This document shows positions 1-8,248 of a DNA stretch of 35,508 nucleotides, one piece after another. Position 1 is the stretch's first letter. The number at the start of each line of letters is the position of its first letter. The notes under the pieces were generated by a model that was not told the origin of the DNA, did no database searches, and saw only the letters and a program-made list of their open reading frames with translations. This stretch comes from a virus: positions 1 to 35,508 of the IMG/VR virus record IMGVR_UViG_3300046777_000949; one strand, given 5' to 3'. A program made the position numbers and the translations under genes.

Positions 1-127
1 TATACGGGCACGTTCTACGCTGTTTGTTAAAAACAGCATTGGCGCATTCATTTCATTGGATATATATAGTGAATCATCACTTGCACCATAACCATAATAC
101 CCTTTGCGACCTGTTGTGTCGTAAAGA
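1..127. repeat. Contig-end overlap, copy 1 (identical to 35382-35508)
   Basis: The first 127 bases are identical to the last 127. The repeat lies inside the tail fibre reading frame, and the frame continues without a stop across the join. The exact length of 127, a common largest assembly k-mer, points to a circular assembly cut at an arbitrary place. A real terminal repeat would more likely lie next to the terminase or early region. Confidence 0.9.
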
Positions 128-678
128 CCAAAATAACCATTGCCACTACCACGGGCTGTACTAGTTCTAAAACGAGCAATTTCACCAGAACTAGATACAT
201 CTAATTTACTAGCGGGGCTTGTAGTGCCAACACCCAAATTCCCACTAGCATCCAGAGTCATTGCCTGAGTAAAGGTAATGGCGTTTCCTGCTGTGCCTGA
301 TGGGGCTGTGTACCAAAGGTGAGAGCCAGCACCTTGTAAATAGCGTGTAGCATAACCATTAGCTATGTAAACATCTGAGCCGTTATATAAGTAATTTTGC
401 GATAAACCTGTATAACCAGAATAGTCGCCAAATGCCGCACCATTGGTCATTTGTAAAATTTTGCGACCGCTACCCCAAGCACTAGGAGTAACTCCCAAGC
501 CAATATTATTAGGAAACTGCGAAGGATTAGTCCCAAGCTCAACGACACTACCTCCAGAGTCCTTCGTATAAAGTCTCTTGTCGGTTACGTTAACAGCTAA
601 CTCACCTTGAGTGAGAGAGCCAGCCGAAGGCACAGAGGAAGCTGTGCTACTGTTTTTAGTGATGATAGTTGAAGGCAT
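1..678 (-). CDS. Tail fibre protein, N-terminal 226 codons (continues at the right end of the window)
   Basis: I translated this stretch by hand from the ATG at 678 and found no stop down to base 1. It joins in frame to the reading frame that ends at 34827, giving a 410-residue protein. The N-terminal part carries short motifs common in phage fibres (LTQGELAVNVTDKRLYT near residues 23-37, then GNLGVGTTSPASKLDV near 140-155), which form beta-rich shaft segments. The start overlaps the stop of the upstream fibre shaft gene as TAATG, so the two are probably translationally coupled. The C-terminal half is described at 34827-35508. The likely role is receptor binding at the tail tip; the receptor is unknown. 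Confidence 0.85.
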   Translation of the reverse strand, partial: MPSTIITKNSSTASSVPSAGSLTQGELAVNVTDKRLYTKDSGGSVVELGTNPSQFPNNIGLGVTPSAWGSGRKILQMTNGAAFGDYSGYTGLSQNYLYNGSDVYIANGYATRYLQGAGSHLWYTAPSGTAGNAITFTQAMTLDASGNLGVGTTSPASKLDVSSSGEIARFRTSTARGSGNGYFGLYDTTGRKGYYGYGASDDSLYISNEMNAPMLFLTNSVERARI

Positions 679-1580
679 TAGTAAGTCCCACCGTTAATAG
701 TTCCGTTAAGAAGAGAAGAAGCTGATGCAGCCGCTGCCGTAGCACTAGCTGCTGCCGCTGTAGCCGATGAAGCAGCATTAGTAGCTGACGTAGCCGCTGC
801 ACTGGCTGATGAAGAAGCGTTACTGGCTTGTGTTGTAGCTGTAGAAGCTGAAGTAGCAGCTGAGCTAGCAGATGTAGACGCACTTGTAGCAGAAGTACTG
901 GCTGCTGAGGCTGAAGAGGCAGCATTCGAAGCTGATGTGCTAGCCGCTGAAGCTGAACTTGCAGCGTTGGTAGCCTGTGTACTTGCTGTAGATGCTGAAG
1001 CAGCTGCGTTAGTTGCTTGTGTGCTAGCTGTTGAAGCACTTGAAGCTGCATTGGTAGCTGAAGTACTAGCAGCACTTGCTGAGTTAGACGCACTGGTTGC
1101 TGAACTAGCAGCTGCTGTAGCTGAGTTAGCTGCGTCAGTCGCAGCAGTTGCTACGCTGGCTGCACTGGCTGCTGCGTTGGTTGCTGATGTTGCAGCCTCT
1201 GAAGCTTTAGTCGTTGCAGTTGATGCGCTTGTTGATGCACTACTGGCTGAAGAAGCAGCTGCAGTGGCTGACGTAGAAGCTTCACTAGCCTTAGTAGTTG
1301 CAGTGCTAGCCGATGCTGCAGCGTTAGTAGCCGATGTAGAAGCTTCTGAAGCTTTAGTTGTAGCAGTACTTGCAGATCCTGTAGCAGACGTAGCAGCTGA
1401 TGAAGCTGTTGAAGCTGAGTTAGCAGCACTGGTGGCTGATGTAGAAGCTGCAGAGGCAGATCCTGCAGCATTGGAAGCTGACGCTGCAGCCTCATTAGCT
1501 TTCTGAATAGCTATGACAGCTTGACTACTAGCGTCATTCGTAGCGTCTCCAGCACCTCCCGGGCCTCTATAAATTGACAT
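678..1580 (-). CDS. Heptad-repeat fibre shaft protein (Ala/Ser/Thr-rich)
   Basis: This is a 300-residue protein. The N-terminus MSIYRGPGGAGDAT resembles the short adaptor that begins many aquatic phage fibre proteins. Almost all the rest is Ala, Ser and Thr in seven-residue steps, with 21-residue (three-heptad) units containing TATTKASEASTSAT repeated three times around residues 70-140. Such heptads form a trimeric coiled-coil shaft, as in lambda Stf and the phage fibre repeat family. The protein ends in NGGTY, whose GGT GGG codons supply the ribosome binding site for the next gene, the fibre with the chaperone tip. I infer that this protein is the shaft or adaptor and the 410-residue protein is the tip, encoded as two chains. 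Long open frames on the other strand here are side effects of the repetitive codons. Confidence 0.75.
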   Translation of the reverse strand: MSIYRGPGGAGDATNDASSQAVIAIQKANEAAASASNAAGSASAASTSATSAANSASTASSAATSATGSASTATTKASEASTSATNAAASASTATTKASEASTSATAAASSASSASTSASTATTKASEAATSATNAAASAASVATAATDAANSATAAASSATSASNSASAASTSATNAASSASTASTQATNAAASASTASTQATNAASSASAASTSASNAASSASAASTSATSASTSASSAATSASTATTQASNASSSASAAATSATNAASSATAAAASATAAAASASSLLNGTINGGTY

Positions 1581-1583
1581 TAT

Positions 1584-2939
1584 TTAAGCTCCATATTGAG
1601 AGTTGTACCATTTTGCTAAGGGTGTTGCAACATCCCTAGGAGCTGCCGGTAGTAATGCGTTATAATTCTGTTGAATAGCTTTAAAGTAATCTTCACTATT
1701 CAATGGGATACCCTGTGTAGGCAGTCCTCTAGGAGCTGAAGCAGCGCCACCGCCACCGCTTGACATAGCCTTACCAAGACCTAGAGCACCAAACAACCCT
1801 GCAGCACCGTTAATGAGACTAGATAATTGTGCTGGAGTGAGATCGCTTAAAGGATTACTACTAGCTGCTGTTTTTGTTGTGGTAGGAGCTCCTGTAGTAG
1901 GATCAATACCTGTTGTACTTGCACCACTAGGGTTTACACCTGTGTTTACAGCTCCTGAGCCAAGGCCAGTTATTCCTGTCGATACACCTGTATTTAAAGC
2001 ACCAGCACCTACGTTGGCAGCATTGGTTAATCCTGTAACTCCACCAACTGTTGCAGCTGTATTTGCACCAGTACCTAAAAGTTCTGCACCGAGAGTTGAT
2101 CCACTTAAAACACCAGTACCAACCAAAGGTGTTGTAGATGTTGTACCAAGCAAGCCAGCGCCTAACTCAGAACCAGCTAAAATACCAGTACCAGTTAGAC
2201 CTGCCAAACCTGAACCAGTACCCAACAAACCTGTTCCTAAAGAGGAGCCAGTAAGAACACCCGTTCCGGTTAATCCTGCACCTGTGCTAAGTGAGCCTAG
2301 ACCTGCACCGGCTGCATTTAATCCCAATCCACTAGCACCTGCTGATAAACCTGTACCGCCACCCATTCCAGCAATAGTTCCAAGTTCTCCTGCTGTTGCT
2401 AATCCGGCTCCAGTAGCACCAGTAGCTCCTGCTGCACCCGTAGCAGCCCCACCTGTTGCAGCGCCTGCACCTAAAGCCTCTAGGCCACCAATGCCAGCAG
2501 CCAACAAAGCCATCTGTGCGAAAGGTTTGAGGATCTCACCAGCATTAGAGCTAGATGCTCCTGTAGTGTAGAAAACTGGAGTACCTTCAGGAGTGAAATC
2601 TACTCGATAACCTGTGTTACCTTTACCTTTAAAAGTACCACCGAAAGCATTGCCTGTTTGACGCTCACTGTAAGTAACTGGAACAGCTTGACCAGTTATC
2701 TTATTTCCAAAGGTTTTCTCTTCTTGAGTTTGATAGATCGGAGTGCCGTCTACACCTTCACCCATGTATATCTCAACTTGCTTGGTTACAGGGCCAAACT
2801 GGTTAATGTCTGTAATACCAATACTATTCAAGATACGAGCCATATCCTCAGCTGCAGCATCCGCACCAACGCCTCCTGTCCACTTGTCAGTAGTACCTTG
2901 AGCTTTAATTTGCTTTATCAGATTATCTATTGCAGCCAT
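1584..2939 (-). CDS. Glycine/alanine-rich virion-associated protein of unknown function
   Basis: This 451-residue protein lies between the small virion proteins and the fibre genes. The first 130 residues are ordinary and end near YRVDFTPEGTPVFYTT. Residues of about 140-180 are hydrophobic and Ala/Gly-rich. A low-complexity part with three imperfect repeats of the type GTGVLTGSSLGTGLLGTG follows (around 220-300). The C-terminus (from about 385) is again ordinary, with a Gly run followed by PRGLPTQGIPLNSEDYF. Proteins with this kind of N-terminus and a variable glycine-rich middle occur next to fibre genes in uncultured aquatic phages. I infer a structural role, perhaps tail-associated; no enzymatic motif is visible. 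Confidence 0.6.
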   Translation of the reverse strand: MAAIDNLIKQIKAQGTTDKWTGGVGADAAAEDMARILNSIGITDINQFGPVTKQVEIYMGEGVDGTPIYQTQEEKTFGNKITGQAVPVTYSERQTGNAFGGTFKGKGNTGYRVDFTPEGTPVFYTTGASSSNAGEILKPFAQMALLAAGIGGLEALGAGAATGGAATGAAGATGATGAGLATAGELGTIAGMGGGTGLSAGASGLGLNAAGAGLGSLSTGAGLTGTGVLTGSSLGTGLLGTGSGLAGLTGTGILAGSELGAGLLGTTSTTPLVGTGVLSGSTLGAELLGTGANTAATVGGVTGLTNAANVGAGALNTGVSTGITGLGSGAVNTGVNPSGASTTGIDPTTGAPTTTKTAASSNPLSDLTPAQLSSLINGAAGLFGALGLGKAMSSGGGGAASAPRGLPTQGIPLNSEDYFKAIQQNYNALLPAAPRDVATPLAKWYNSQYGA

Positions 2940-2941
2940 GC

Positions 2942-3274
2942 TTATTCGCCTTTTCTGTATAGCTCAAATGTATTTACAGCGTTCATTGTTGATCCAGATT
3001 CAGATTCCAATCTAACCTGATCACCTTCTTCCAGTACAACATAAGCACCATCGTTAAACTTAATAAACTGCGTAGGGCTTAAAACATAATTATCTAATAT
3101 ATGAATTTCAGTAGATGTACTAGAATCATACCACAAAGCATCAATAGCTTTATTATTACCAGTAGTATTTACAACGTAGCATAATACCCACTTAGCGTAA
3201 TAACCTGTAGGTACTGTATAAACTGTTGTCTTAGTTGCTGCTGTTAGAATCGTCCCCGTTGACACTGCTTTCAT
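2942..3274 (-). CDS. Small putative virion surface protein
   Basis: This 110-residue protein is predicted to be all beta (alternating Thr/Val/Tyr, as in TKTTVYTVPTGYYAKWVLCY). It follows the capsid gene and precedes the glycine-rich virion protein. Its start lies 44 bases inside the end of the upstream small gene, with AAGG about 11 bases ahead. Its size and position fit a head decoration or head fibre protein, but no diagnostic motif is seen. The role is inferred from context. Confidence 0.6.
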   Translation of the reverse strand: MKAVSTGTILTAATKTTVYTVPTGYYAKWVLCYVVNTTGNNKAIDALWYDSSTSTEIHILDNYVLSPTQFIKFNDGAYVVLEEGDQVRLESESGSTMNAVNTFELYRKGE

Positions 3275-3446
3275 TTGTTTTCACAGCCTTTTTGCTTGAT
3301 GATGATGTTGATGTTGTTTGTTTAACTACAGGAGCTGCTTCTACTACTACTTCAGTATAGCCTCCATGTTTACGCATTTCAGCAATTTCATGCTCCTGCA
3401 AAAACTCAATGACATTGCCGGACTGATTACATTTAAATTTAGCCAT
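3231..3446 (-). CDS. Small head-region protein downstream of the capsid gene
   Basis: This 71-residue protein starts at the ATG at 3446 (MAKFKCNQSGNVIEF), which has AAAGG about 12 bases upstream. A longer frame to 3503 would begin inside the capsid terminator and is unlikely. The N-terminal half, with HEIAEMRKHGGYTEV, looks conserved. The C-terminal half is a Ser/Thr/Lys-rich tail that is probably disordered. Similar short proteins often follow the capsid gene in aquatic podoviruses. The function is unknown. Confidence 0.6.
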   Translation of the reverse strand: MAKFKCNQSGNVIEFLQEHEIAEMRKHGGYTEVVVEAAPVVKQTTSTSSSSKKAVKTNESSVNGDDSNSSN

Positions 3447-3488
3447 GATATTTGTTAACCTTTCTGATATGCTTAATAGAAGCACATT

Positions 3489-3524
3489 AAAAAGGCTCCC
3501 CACACCTTATGAGTATGGAGAACC
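3489..3524 (-). terminator. Intrinsic terminator after the major capsid gene
   Basis: On the minus strand, GGTTCTCCATAC (3524-3513) pairs with GTGTGGGGAGCC (3505-3494) over 12 positions, allowing G-U pairs, with a 7-base loop. Five T residues (3493-3489) follow. The stem starts 11 bases after the capsid stop codon. It should stop or reduce transcription after the capsid gene, leaving less message for the tail genes. Confidence 0.85.
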
Positions 3525-3535
3525 TAGTCAGTTAC

Positions 3536-4495
3536 TTAAACTGGAACCACGAGGGCAACGCCACCGTAGTTACGCAACTCGGACACGCCATACAGAGTGT
3601 CAGCAGTAAACAATGTACCGAGGTACTCTTGCTTGTACTGAGTCTGTGAGCGAACACCAACTTGCTCAACCAACACCATAGAGTCTTTGTGAGCCATCAA
3701 GCACACACGACCCAAGCTAGTGCCAGAACCGTCAGCAGCAGACTTAGCTGTACCAGCATTGGTTGTAACATAAACTGGAACACCGTAGATGTCACCAATC
3801 ATACCGTTACGAATGCTGTTAGCAGAACCGGCTTCACCAACGCTATTGAAGGTAGTGAATTCAGACAAGCCCAAGATTGTGTTACGCACATTTGGGGGAA
3901 TCAAGAAGAAACGGTTGTCCATAGGAACATCGTTGTCATCAAGACGCTGAATTGTACGACGAATACCAGCAGCTGTCAAAGCAGAAGCGTTACCAGCATT
4001 GGTGTTAGCTGTGTAGTCAAAAGCTGTAGAACCGTCACCACCGATGAAAGCACCAGCGTAGCGGAAGTTACCAGCGCCAGCTGTGGCAACGTTGAACTGT
4101 TGACCAACATTCACGAGGTCTGTATCAACTTGCTTACCCAAAGCGTAACCAGCATCATCAGTGTAGAACTGACGCAGGCTAGACAAAGCTTGAGCTTCAA
4201 CGATATCCTCGATCAAACGTGAATATTCGTAGTGCTTGTCGATAGCAACTGTCACATCACCTTCAGTAGCTGCGATCAAAGTCACTTGGCTGTTAGCTGC
4301 CTTGACAGAAGCTGAACCACGGTTAGGTGAAGGAATGTGAACGGTGTCACCTTTCTTACCCTTGAATGACATCTTCTTAACGAGGTTAGCTGCTACCAAG
4401 CTCTTTTTATAGGCCGCTACAATCTCATCACTCCATACTTCTGGAATAAACGATGCTGCGGTTGTGGTTGTTACGTTATTAGTACCTAAAGGCAT
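3536..4495 (-). CDS. Major capsid protein
   Basis: This 319-residue protein is directly downstream of the scaffold gene, the usual place for the coat protein. The N-terminus FIPEVWSDEIVAAYKKSLV and the segment KGKKGDTVHIPS, followed by a long helix-rich part and a C-terminal beta part (GVPVYVTTNAGT, then GTLFTADTLYGV), match the HK97-fold coat proteins common in aquatic podoviruses. It has AGGAG 9 bases before its ATG. It is bracketed by the promoter at 5930-5902 and the terminator at 3489-3524, which suits a protein needed in hundreds of copies. The family assignment is from recognition, not from a search. Confidence 0.88.
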   Translation of the reverse strand: MPLGTNNVTTTTAASFIPEVWSDEIVAAYKKSLVAANLVKKMSFKGKKGDTVHIPSPNRGSASVKAANSQVTLIAATEGDVTVAIDKHYEYSRLIEDIVEAQALSSLRQFYTDDAGYALGKQVDTDLVNVGQQFNVATAGAGNFRYAGAFIGGDGSTAFDYTANTNAGNASALTAAGIRRTIQRLDDNDVPMDNRFFLIPPNVRNTILGLSEFTTFNSVGEAGSANSIRNGMIGDIYGVPVYVTTNAGTAKSAADGSGTSLGRVCLMAHKDSMVLVEQVGVRSQTQYKQEYLGTLFTADTLYGVSELRNYGGVALVVPV

Positions 4496-4529
4496 TTTAT
4501 AAATCTCCTGATTATGATTAAATTAAAAA

Positions 4530-5333
4530 TTACTTCACTCGACCTTCAGAGTATGCAGCCATAATTTCTGGTTGTAAGGCTTCATATCGGTCGGGATCAG
4601 TCATGCGTAACCGGATAAGGTCGGTACGACGATATACTTTCTTAGAAGACTCTCCAGTTCCTCCAACATCGACACCAGCTGCTTTAAGGTTCTGTTTGCG
4701 AACAGCGTTACCTGCATCAGTAGTTTGTTGTGTCTTAGATGTACGAATCTGTTTGAACGTAGTAATCAGTTCATCAGCTGCGTTGAAATCATAGTTAGCA
4801 TCAGCCATTGCATAGATATTAAGCCTCACTGGGGAAGCTTTAACCCACTCAATAAACTCACCATCACGTACAACATCTACAAAGTCAGGATGCTTCTTGT
4901 TGAGCATTGCTTGTGTCTGAATCTGTTTAAGTTGCATTGAAGCTTGTTTAGCTGCCAATACGTCTGGATGATTCGCTACTGCACGATTAACGTGACTCTG
5001 CGGATCTTCAAAGAAGTCGATCTCTGGTTGTGTCTCTTCTTTTGGTTGTGTCTTAGTGTTGTTCTGAGCTAAGGATTGCTTCAGTAGTTCATCAGCTAAA
5101 CGCCTAACTTCACCAACTTCCTGAGCTTGCCTTCCAATAAGCTTTTCAGCCTCTTGGTGCATACGAACAATATCTTCGAGATTCTTCCCTTTGTATTTCT
5201 CAGGGATCTCAGCCGCTTGTTCCGCTGGTTGTTGATGCTGTTCAGTTTGGACTTGAGAAGACTGTTGTTTAAAGTCTTCAGCTTCGATCTCACTGCCGCT
5301 ACCACCTAGTTCCTCATTATCAATTAAAGCCAT
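4530..5333 (-). CDS. Capsid scaffolding protein
   Basis: This 267-residue acidic, Gln/Glu-rich, mostly helical protein is encoded just upstream of the capsid gene. The start at 5333 (MALIDNEELGG) is preferred because AAAGG lies 6-9 bases upstream; the frame extends to 5354 without a better site. The segment PEKYKGKNLEDIVRMHQEAE near residue 45 and the coiled-coil part after it are typical of scaffold proteins of aquatic podoviruses. The basic C-terminal segment (YRRTDLIRLRMTDPDRYEAL) is the usual coat-binding end. It should guide procapsid assembly and then leave or be cut before packaging. Confidence 0.8.
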   Translation of the reverse strand: MALIDNEELGGSGSEIEAEDFKQQSSQVQTEQHQQPAEQAAEIPEKYKGKNLEDIVRMHQEAEKLIGRQAQEVGEVRRLADELLKQSLAQNNTKTQPKEETQPEIDFFEDPQSHVNRAVANHPDVLAAKQASMQLKQIQTQAMLNKKHPDFVDVVRDGEFIEWVKASPVRLNIYAMADANYDFNAADELITTFKQIRTSKTQQTTDAGNAVRKQNLKAAGVDVGGTGESSKKVYRRTDLIRLRMTDPDRYEALQPEIMAAYSEGRVK

Positions 5334-5400
5334 ACCTAACCTTTCCCTGTCCACATGGGATTACAGGATATTTATAATATACATCTATGGGTTGCCTGAA

Positions 5401-5637
5401 CTAGTCAGATCCTCTTTTTTGTTCATGCTTAAGCTTTTCAGCCCTTGCATTGGCCCACTTAGCTGTAGCACCGGGAAAGTCGCCTGATATGACGTCTAAA
5501 CTGATACTAGGCGCTGAGATAAGCCTGATAGCGTCCTTACTACATACCTTACATTTAGCTGTGGTATGATCACTATCAACGAACGACTCAGTTACATGGT
5601 CATTAGGGCATTTGAAGTCATACAAACGTTTACTCAT
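5401..5637 (-). CDS. Small zinc-ribbon protein (FmdB-like)
   Basis: This 78-residue protein starts at the ATG at 5637 (MSKRLYDFKCPNDHVTE); its start overlaps the stop of the upstream gene. It has a knuckle C-P-N-D-H and a second pair C-K-V-C followed by RLISAPS, the layout of FmdB-type zinc ribbons that are common just upstream of scaffold genes. In aquatic phages such proteins are conserved, but their role is unknown. Zinc binding is inferred from the cysteines. Confidence 0.65.
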   Translation of the reverse strand: MSKRLYDFKCPNDHVTESFVDSDHTTAKCKVCSKDAIRLISAPSISLDVISGDFPGATAKWANARAEKLKHEQKRGSD

Positions 5638-5863
5638 CTTGTAAGTCCTCAAATACCTTCTCACATGTAGCCTTACGTCCTAAAACTAATTCAATAATAT
5701 CCAACTGTCCTTTGCGATAATATAATGTTTGTGTATCGATGACAGTGGAAATATCACTCAAACTAGCTTTAATCTCTTCGAAGTCCTCAATAAGGAATTC
5801 CCAACCCTTAGTACTCATCGTATTAAAGGTTTCTTCGTAATACTTTTGTAAATCAGGGGCCAT
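5630..5863 (-). CDS. Hypothetical protein, first gene of the capsid transcription segment
   Basis: This 77-residue protein, predicted to be helical (MAPDLQKYYEETFNTMSTKGW at the start), is the first gene after the promoter at 5930-5902. A strong GGAGGG lies about 10 bases before the ATG. It overlaps the next gene, the zinc ribbon. Small proteins with this N-terminus occur between portal and scaffold genes in related phages. The function is unknown; it is not clearly structural. Confidence 0.6.
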   Translation of the reverse strand: MAPDLQKYYEETFNTMSTKGWEFLIEDFEEIKASLSDISTVIDTQTLYYRKGQLDIIELVLGRKATCEKVFEDLQDE

Positions 5864-5901
5864 TTGGCTTATCCCTCCATTAATATTTAAACAATAGTGT
5901 T

Positions 5902-5930
5902 ATTGTAGCATAAAAACAACACTTTGTCAA
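5902..5930 (-). promoter_or_regulatory. Sigma-70 promoter for the capsid segment
   Basis: On the minus strand, TTGACA (5930-5925) is followed after exactly 17 bases by TACAAT (5907-5902). A TG one base ahead of the -10 box makes an extended -10. It lies in the gap between portal and the next gene, 39 bases before the ATG at 5863. A single mismatch to consensus in both boxes makes this a strong host-type promoter. Confidence 0.8.
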
Positions 5931-5947
5931 GCTTTTTGTTAACTATT

Positions 5948-7966
5948 TTATCGTTTCGTAGCTCTAGTCATCATTTGAAGGCTTGCAATACGCTCATTTG
6001 AGGCAATATCAGCAGCTTTAAGATTAACTTGCTTCTCTTTTAGCAACATGTCAGCTAGTTTTAGGCGCTTTTCAAAGTCATCGCCATTATCTAGATTAGT
6101 TGCAGCTGCTTGAACAACCTTAACACGGTGCTCTTCAGGTATCATTTGAGCTTCAACCATGGTTTTCTGAGCTTCAGCTTGTTGTTTCTGAGCTTTAGAC
6201 TGCAGGTCTGCCACTTGAGCGGATGTCAACTGCATCTGAGCCATCTGTTGCTCTTGCTGAGCCTTCTGAGCTTCAGGATTAGGCTGTGACATCTGATCCA
6301 AAGCTTGCATCAATTCACCACGATTAGACAGAGAACTGTTCTGTAGGATACCTTTCAAGATCAAAGGCAGTACAGGTGTGTTGGGGCCCAGTGTCTGCAA
6401 TAGACCAATCATCTGTTGCTGCTCAAACTCTCGTGCCAAGATACCCAAAGTAGCTGTAGGCACAAACGTCATGTCAACTGTAGGATAACGCTCACTGTCA
6501 AACTGCATGTATCTAAAGGCAGCTTTGTTGATGAACGGGATCATGAAGTCTTCTTGGAAGTTACTCAAGGTACGCTTGTACTTCTTGATGATACCTGCCA
6601 TAGCCATAGACATTCCACCAGCGGTAGCATCGCGAGGAACGCTAGAAGGCAAGCCTGCGCTGTCAACCGTTCCTGTAGCCTGTAGCAACATACGCTCAAA
6701 GTTCTGCGCTGCAGCTGCTGCGTTATTATCTGTTTGACCGAACTTAAAGGGATACAAGATCTCAGAAGGAGCACCGTTGGTCAAGATAGCCTTACCGGGC
6801 TTAATCTCAAACTTAGCACCACGAGGAAGTCTTGTAGCATCCATGGCAATCATGGGAGCTGTGGTCAATGCCAAAGAATCCATGTGAGCACGAAGCTGAC
6901 CATCAATAGCCTTCTGCATGTTGTAAGCCTTCTCAGCTGTACCACGGCCCCAGAAGCGTCCGGGAACTGTATCATCTTGATAGGCAATAACTGGACGATC
7001 CTTCATCATGTAAGGATTTGCCTCAGCCTTTAAAAGGATCGAATCGTTGGCAATAACAATAATAGCTTCTACCAAGTCAGCATACTCTTCAGCTGCTGAG
7101 CCTTCAGGGAACAGATCGGCATACTCTTCTGAGTCCTCACCATCCAAGTATTCTTTAGGAACTAGGCCGTAATAAGTGATCAGCTTAACCTTATCATCTT
7201 GATAAGTCTGTAGATCCTGTGTTGGCTCTAAGTCTTCATCCTCCGAAGCAGTGGTGATGTCGACCTTCTTATAAATGCCTCGCTCAATCCCCTCCACAAC
7301 CTTGTGAATGGATACATACTTCTCGATAGCAACACCAAGAGCATCGTCAATGGAATCAGCATTAGGATCAATAAGAAAGTTTTTAGGGTTAACTGGTTTA
7401 ATCTTGACCGCAACTCTATCTTTTTCTTCAACACCAATAGCGGCTGCATTAGCAATACCGGGAATTGCTTGAGTCTTAGGAACGTATTCCTTCTCAGTCT
7501 TAACAATAAGCTCGCCAATGCCTGTACCATAAATCTCAGCCATCAATTCAATCTGATCAATGGACTTCTTAATCTTATCTTTCTTGAAGTCTTCCATCAG
7601 TTGAAGTTTAATCTTTTCAACATCAAATGAATTACCGTCTACATCTTGAAGGTCATCTTCGATGTCAAAGAATTCACCCTGACCAAAGATAGCTTCCATG
7701 ATCTCAGCGTGGCGAGTCTCAATAGCTTGCTGAGTGGCTGGGGAGATAATACGTGAGCGTTCACTCTCACGAGTCTTATCCTCAGCAGCCCAGATACCTC
7801 TGAAGACACGCTCATACTCCAACCACAAGTCCATGTAGTTAGCGTCACGGTGATCACGCCAGCGAGTAATGTGCTGAGTCACCCACGAGGTAAGCTCTTT
7901 CTCAGCCTCTGTAGGTTCCTCAAATGAGCTTTCATCCTCATTGAACTTATCATTAGTAATAGCCAT
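5948..7966 (-). CDS. Portal protein
   Basis: This 672-residue protein is encoded between the terminase and scaffold genes. The start at 7966 (MAITNDKFNEDES) has AAGGA 6 bases upstream and is preferred to the ATG at 7984. The N-terminal part (WVTQHITRWRDHRDANYMDLWLEYERVFRG), the central RFWGRGTAEKAYNMQKAIDG and the following AHMDSLALTTAPM resemble large podovirus portals. A Gln-rich, helical C-terminus (residues of about 560-620) fits a portal barrel. Twelve copies form the DNA entry ring and the terminase docking site. The family is recognised from pattern and position. Confidence 0.85.
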   Translation of the reverse strand: MAITNDKFNEDESSFEEPTEAEKELTSWVTQHITRWRDHRDANYMDLWLEYERVFRGIWAAEDKTRESERSRIISPATQQAIETRHAEIMEAIFGQGEFFDIEDDLQDVDGNSFDVEKIKLQLMEDFKKDKIKKSIDQIELMAEIYGTGIGELIVKTEKEYVPKTQAIPGIANAAAIGVEEKDRVAVKIKPVNPKNFLIDPNADSIDDALGVAIEKYVSIHKVVEGIERGIYKKVDITTASEDEDLEPTQDLQTYQDDKVKLITYYGLVPKEYLDGEDSEEYADLFPEGSAAEEYADLVEAIIVIANDSILLKAEANPYMMKDRPVIAYQDDTVPGRFWGRGTAEKAYNMQKAIDGQLRAHMDSLALTTAPMIAMDATRLPRGAKFEIKPGKAILTNGAPSEILYPFKFGQTDNNAAAAAQNFERMLLQATGTVDSAGLPSSVPRDATAGGMSMAMAGIIKKYKRTLSNFQEDFMIPFINKAAFRYMQFDSERYPTVDMTFVPTATLGILAREFEQQQMIGLLQTLGPNTPVLPLILKGILQNSSLSNRGELMQALDQMSQPNPEAQKAQQEQQMAQMQLTSAQVADLQSKAQKQQAEAQKTMVEAQMIPEEHRVKVVQAAATNLDNGDDFEKRLKLADMLLKEKQVNLKAADIASNERIASLQMMTRATKR

Positions 7967-7977
7967 TGTATTCCTTG

Positions 7978-8232
7978 TTACCATTTAACTTTGTTCGACC
8001 AGTAGGCCGCTGACATCTTACCTTTAGCTATGTTCTTAGCGTGCCTAGCCTTAAAAGCTTCGTTACGTTTAGAACCATCTGGACTTCCTGTAACACCTTG
8101 CTGTCCAAAGCGAATCAACTTAACATCTTCACCTTCTTTTGCTAAGACTGCATGGCTCTTACTTGGATGTCCGGGAGTTCTCTTAGGTTTGTTATAACCT
8201 TGGAATTCTTCACTACCTCTTTTAATAGCCAT
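7978..8232 (-). CDS. Small basic conserved phage protein
   Basis: This 84-residue, strongly basic protein lies between the large terminase and portal genes. The start is placed at the ATG at 8232 (MAIKRGSEEF) because the upstream in-frame part overlaps the terminase gene and looks like leader sequence. Motifs KRTPGHPSKSHAVLA, IRFGQQGVTGS and FKARHAKNIAKGKMSAAYW are characteristic of a small protein family found in many marine and freshwater phages. The function is unknown. Its place in the packaging segment and its charge suggest DNA or capsid binding. Confidence 0.7.
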   Translation of the reverse strand: MAIKRGSEEFQGYNKPKRTPGHPSKSHAVLAKEGEDVKLIRFGQQGVTGSPDGSKRNEAFKARHAKNIAKGKMSAAYWSNKVKW

Positions 8233-8248
8233 ATGTGTAGTATCCTTG

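Noticed and set aside
937-1506. 189-codon open frame on the plus strand
   Set aside because: It is antisense to the Ala/Ser/Thr heptad gene. Its Ala/Val/Leu-only composition is the mirror of the repetitive codons, and no ribosome binding site is seen.
1813-2571. 252-codon Pro/Val-rich open frame on the plus strand
   Set aside because: It is antisense to the glycine-rich virion protein; GGT/GCT-type repeats read backwards give Pro and Val codons. It opposes the direction of all neighbouring genes.
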